A DNA stretch of 24,161 nucleotides from IMG/VR virus record IMGVR_UViG_3300010300_000103, positions 1-24,161 of that record, one strand, 5' to 3'. The notes below the pieces were generated by a model. That model was not told the DNA's origin and did not search any database. It saw nothing but the letters and a program-made list of their open reading frames with translations. Source of the stretch: a virus. How positions within the stretch are numbered: position 1 is the stretch's first letter; each line of letters starts with the position of its first letter. Below are positions 22,145 through 24,161 of this stretch, piece after piece. The position numbers and the translations under genes were made by a program.

Positions 22145-23962
22145 ATGGCTGTTCAAATTACTAGTGCACAAATAAAAGATAGTGCGATAACCGAAGATAA
22201 ATTAAACGCAAGTTCGGTCACCGCGACAAAAATCGCCGCTGGGGCAGTAACCCAAGCAAAAATATCCAATTTTGCAGTTGGACAATATCAATTGGCTAAT
22301 GGTTCCGTTGTATCGGGTAAAATTGCCACGGGTGCCGTTACTCCGGCAGCATGTGATCTTACAGCTACATGGAATTTTGTAAATGGTACATTAAAAGCTA
22401 ATACACCATCCAGTTCGTCTGAGGTTGCCAATAAAAGTTATGTGGATAGTGTGGTATCCTCCAATATTTATTGGAAACCACCGGTTCGTGTTGCTTCAAC
22501 CGAAAATATTAGTCTTACAAACGCGCCGGCTGCAATCGATGGTGTAACACTATCAACCGATGATCGTATACTTGTAAAAGATCAAGATACCGCATCAGAA
22601 AATGGTGTTTATGTTTTTAATGGTTCCGGATCGGCTATGTCAAGAGCATCGGATTGTGATTCAGCGGCGGAATTAAATGGAGCAGCGGTATTCGTTAAAG
22701 AAGGTTCCACCAATGCCGATCAAGGTTTTGTACAAACTGATGAAGTTGTCACAATTGGAAGTAGTGATGTTACATTTGTACAATTTACAGGTCTCGGACA
22801 AGTAACCGCTGGTGATGGGCTTGATAAAACTGGAAATACACTTTCAGTTGATGCCGGTGCAGGGTTACAAATTGCTTCTGGTGCAGTTGCAGTAGAAGCC
22901 GGTAATGGATTGTTCATCGATTCAAATGCAGTCGCAGTATCTGTTGATGATAGTACAATTGAAGTCAATGGAAGTAACGCGCTTCAATTGAAAGACGGTG
23001 GAATAACAACCGCGAAAATCGGAACCAATCAAGTAACCGGAAATGAAATCGCCGGATCTGCCGTTGGAACCGCGAACCTAGCCGATTTATCCGTGACATC
23101 CGCGAAGTTAGGGGCTTCCAGTGTTTCGGCGGTTAAGATTGCTTCAAATGCTGTCACATCCGACAAAATAAATTCAAATGCTGTTACTGAATCAAAAATA
23201 GCTACATCCGTGGCTGGTGATGGATTGAGCGGTGGAAATGGAAGCGCTTTGGCAGTTAATGTTGATGATGCAACCATCGAAATCAACACCGATACATTAC
23301 AATTGAAGGATTTAGGAATTCCAAGCGGAAAATTACAAGATTCAGCAATTACCACCGCGAAATTGTCTGATGATAGCGTAACAAAAGCAAAAATCAATTC
23401 TGATGTGGCTGGAAGTGGTCTAGTACAAAATGCCGATGGTTCTTTGGAAGTATCTGTAACCAACGGTTTAATTATCAATTCTGACCAAATCGGAATCAAT
23501 GAAGGCGCCGGATTGGAAGTTGATGGAAGTAACACGTTAAATGTTTTGGTTGATGATTCATCATTGGAAATCGATGGAATTTCAGGCAATTTACAAGTAA
23601 AATCCGGGGGGGTTGATAGTACACATCTAGCGAGTGAAGCAGTCCAAACATCAAAAATCCAAGATGACGCAGTCACATTTGCGAAGTCTGGATGGAGAAT
23701 GTACCAAGAATTATCAACAATTTCCGGTTCATCTACATCCACCATCGATTTGGCGCGCGCGCTTGATGCAAACGCAGTTAACGGTGTTATGGTATACAAA
23801 AACGGTTTGGCTTTGTTGAATCAAACGGCTTTATCTGGAAGCGCCGCGAATAATGACGAATTTAGTGTTTCGGCTGATGGTGGAGCTGGTTCCGTTGCTA
23901 GAATCACTTTTGGCGCGGCTTTGGCTGATTCTGATAATGTTTTGGTTTGGTACTTGACATAA
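22145..23962 (+). CDS. Repeat-rich tail fibre or head fibre protein
   Basis: A 605-residue fibre. The repeat A-V/I-T-x-x-K-I/L with 8-10-residue period fills three blocks: about 7-40 (ITEDKLNASSVTATKIAAG), about 285-350 and about 395-425, plus a short last block near 495-515. Between blocks 1 and 2 is a globular domain (about 110-215, WKPPVRVASTENISL, TLSTDDRILVKDQDT, ENGVYVFNGSG) known from many phage fibres. The last 80 residues form a separate tip domain (VMVYKNGL to VLVWYLT). GGAG precedes the ATG at 22145 by 6-7 nt. It is the last of three co-directional fibre-like genes. Whether it is on the tail or the head cannot be read from sequence. Confidence 0.75.
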   Translation: MAVQITSAQIKDSAITEDKLNASSVTATKIAAGAVTQAKISNFAVGQYQLANGSVVSGKIATGAVTPAACDLTATWNFVNGTLKANTPSSSSEVANKSYVDSVVSSNIYWKPPVRVASTENISLTNAPAAIDGVTLSTDDRILVKDQDTASENGVYVFNGSGSAMSRASDCDSAAELNGAAVFVKEGSTNADQGFVQTDEVVTIGSSDVTFVQFTGLGQVTAGDGLDKTGNTLSVDAGAGLQIASGAVAVEAGNGLFIDSNAVAVSVDDSTIEVNGSNALQLKDGGITTAKIGTNQVTGNEIAGSAVGTANLADLSVTSAKLGASSVSAVKIASNAVTSDKINSNAVTESKIATSVAGDGLSGGNGSALAVNVDDATIEINTDTLQLKDLGIPSGKLQDSAITTAKLSDDSVTKAKINSDVAGSGLVQNADGSLEVSVTNGLIINSDQIGINEGAGLEVDGSNTLNVLVDDSSLEIDGISGNLQVKSGGVDSTHLASEAVQTSKIQDDAVTFAKSGWRMYQELSTISGSSTSTIDLARALDANAVNGVMVYKNGLALLNQTALSGSAANNDEFSVSADGGAGSVARITFGAALADSDNVLVWYLT

Positions 23963-24001
23963 TAGTCAAAACTATTTTCCAAAATAGTCAAAATTATTTT
24001 C
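23961..24001 (+). repeat. Tandem repeat with internal palindrome after the fibre gene
   Basis: AATAGTCAAAACTATTTTC (23961-23979) repeats with one change at 23983-24001, period 22 bp. The centre contains ACTATTTT-CC-AAAATAGT, a perfect inverted repeat (23971-23988). It begins at the fibre stop codon and lies just before the terminator. Confidence 0.6.
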
Positions 24002-24003
24002 AT

Positions 24004-24037
24004 AAAAACCACTGATATCACACGGTGGTTTTTTTTT
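24004..24037 (+). terminator. Strong intrinsic terminator after the fibre gene
   Basis: AAAAACCAC (24004-24012) pairs with GTGGTTTTT (24025-24033) around 12 nt, with the T-run continuing to 24037. It ends the + fibre unit and shields the DnaA-box array behind it from transcription. Confidence 0.8.
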
Positions 24038-24040
24038 ACC

Positions 24041-24161
24041 TGTGGATAACCCTGTGGATAACTTATATAACCCTGTGGATAACCCTGTGGATAACCCTGT
24101 GGATAACTTATATAACCCTGTGGATAACCCTGTGGATAACTTATATAACCCTGTGGATAAC
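24041..24161 (+). repeat. Array of perfect DnaA boxes, candidate replication origin
   Basis: TGTGGATAA, the complement of the consensus DnaA box TTATCCACA, occurs eight times in one orientation, starting at 24041, 24053, 24074, 24086, 24098, 24119, 24131 and 24152. Spacings are 12 or 21 bp. The longer spacings hold the palindromic AT word TTATATAA. The array runs to the window edge and may continue. A DnaA-dependent origin or a DnaA-titrating site are the main readings. Confidence 0.8.

Noticed and set aside
23029-23799. Long open frame on the minus strand inside the fibre gene
   Set aside because: It is antisense to the fibre repeats, which keep stop codons rare on the other strand; no ribosome binding site and the fibre reading is clearly protein-like.
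24041-24161. CRISPR or simple microsatellite reading of the end array
   Set aside because: The units are 9-bp perfect DnaA boxes at 12/21-bp steps, too short for CRISPR repeats and with conserved intervening words, so a protein-binding array is the better reading.
1-24161. tRNA genes, insertion sequences or an integrase
   Set aside because: No cloverleaf-like sequence, transposase motif, flanking inverted repeats or recombinase signature was recognised anywhere in the window.

Overview
The window is part of a tailed double-stranded DNA phage genome (Caudoviricetes), AT-rich, with short, frequently overlapping genes. A tape measure protein, a tube-type major tail protein, a tail-assembly chaperone pair joined by a frameshift, and no visible sheath gene point to a long non-contractile (siphovirus-like) tail. 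The host cannot be named from the sequence. Strong Shine-Dalgarno sequences and a tandem array of perfect TGTGGATAA (TTATCCACA) DnaA boxes show a bacterium with conventional translation initiation and DnaA. Terminase, portal, prohead protease and integrase are not in the window, so phage lifestyle is open.

Layout. 1-1784: accessory genes, mostly on +: a beta-class DNA methyltransferase, a small helix-turn-helix protein, one lone minus-strand gene and a basic protein with a WGGDDG motif. 1785-2949: a bidirectional terminator, three small minus-strand genes, then a 358-base AT-rich gene-free segment with repeated GGAACATT/GGATC words and a perfect 20-bp palindrome. 2950-7195: an unknown + gene converging on a minus-strand replication cluster, which in transcription order is XRE-type regulator, RusA resolvase, archaeo-eukaryotic-type primase, VapE-like SF3 helicase and HNH endonuclease. 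7196-7313: a divergent promoter/operator region. 7314-8034: a small membrane protein and a DEDDh exonuclease on +.

8003-21379 is one long minus-strand late block. Read in transcription order it runs: major capsid protein, head-associated genes, head-tail joining and tail terminator candidates, major tail protein, chaperone G and G-T (by -1 frameshift at an A AAT TTT heptamer), tape measure, a 1078-residue tail protein with Asp-box propeller repeats, a tail hub, then a lysis-like trio. A strong promoter (TTGAAA, 17 bp, TATAAT) precedes the capsid gene. From 21541, + genes encode two small beta-rich proteins and a 605-residue repeat-rich fibre. These end at an intrinsic terminator followed by at least eight DnaA boxes in one orientation that run off the end of the window.

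How it fits together: the primase, helicase, resolvase and exonuclease form a replication/recombination module. The DnaA-box array is a candidate origin or DnaA-binding locus lying far from those genes. The XRE regulator probably controls its own divergent region, and an 11-bp word shared with the promoter near 2650 suggests a second target. Functions rest on motifs read by eye; no database search was run.
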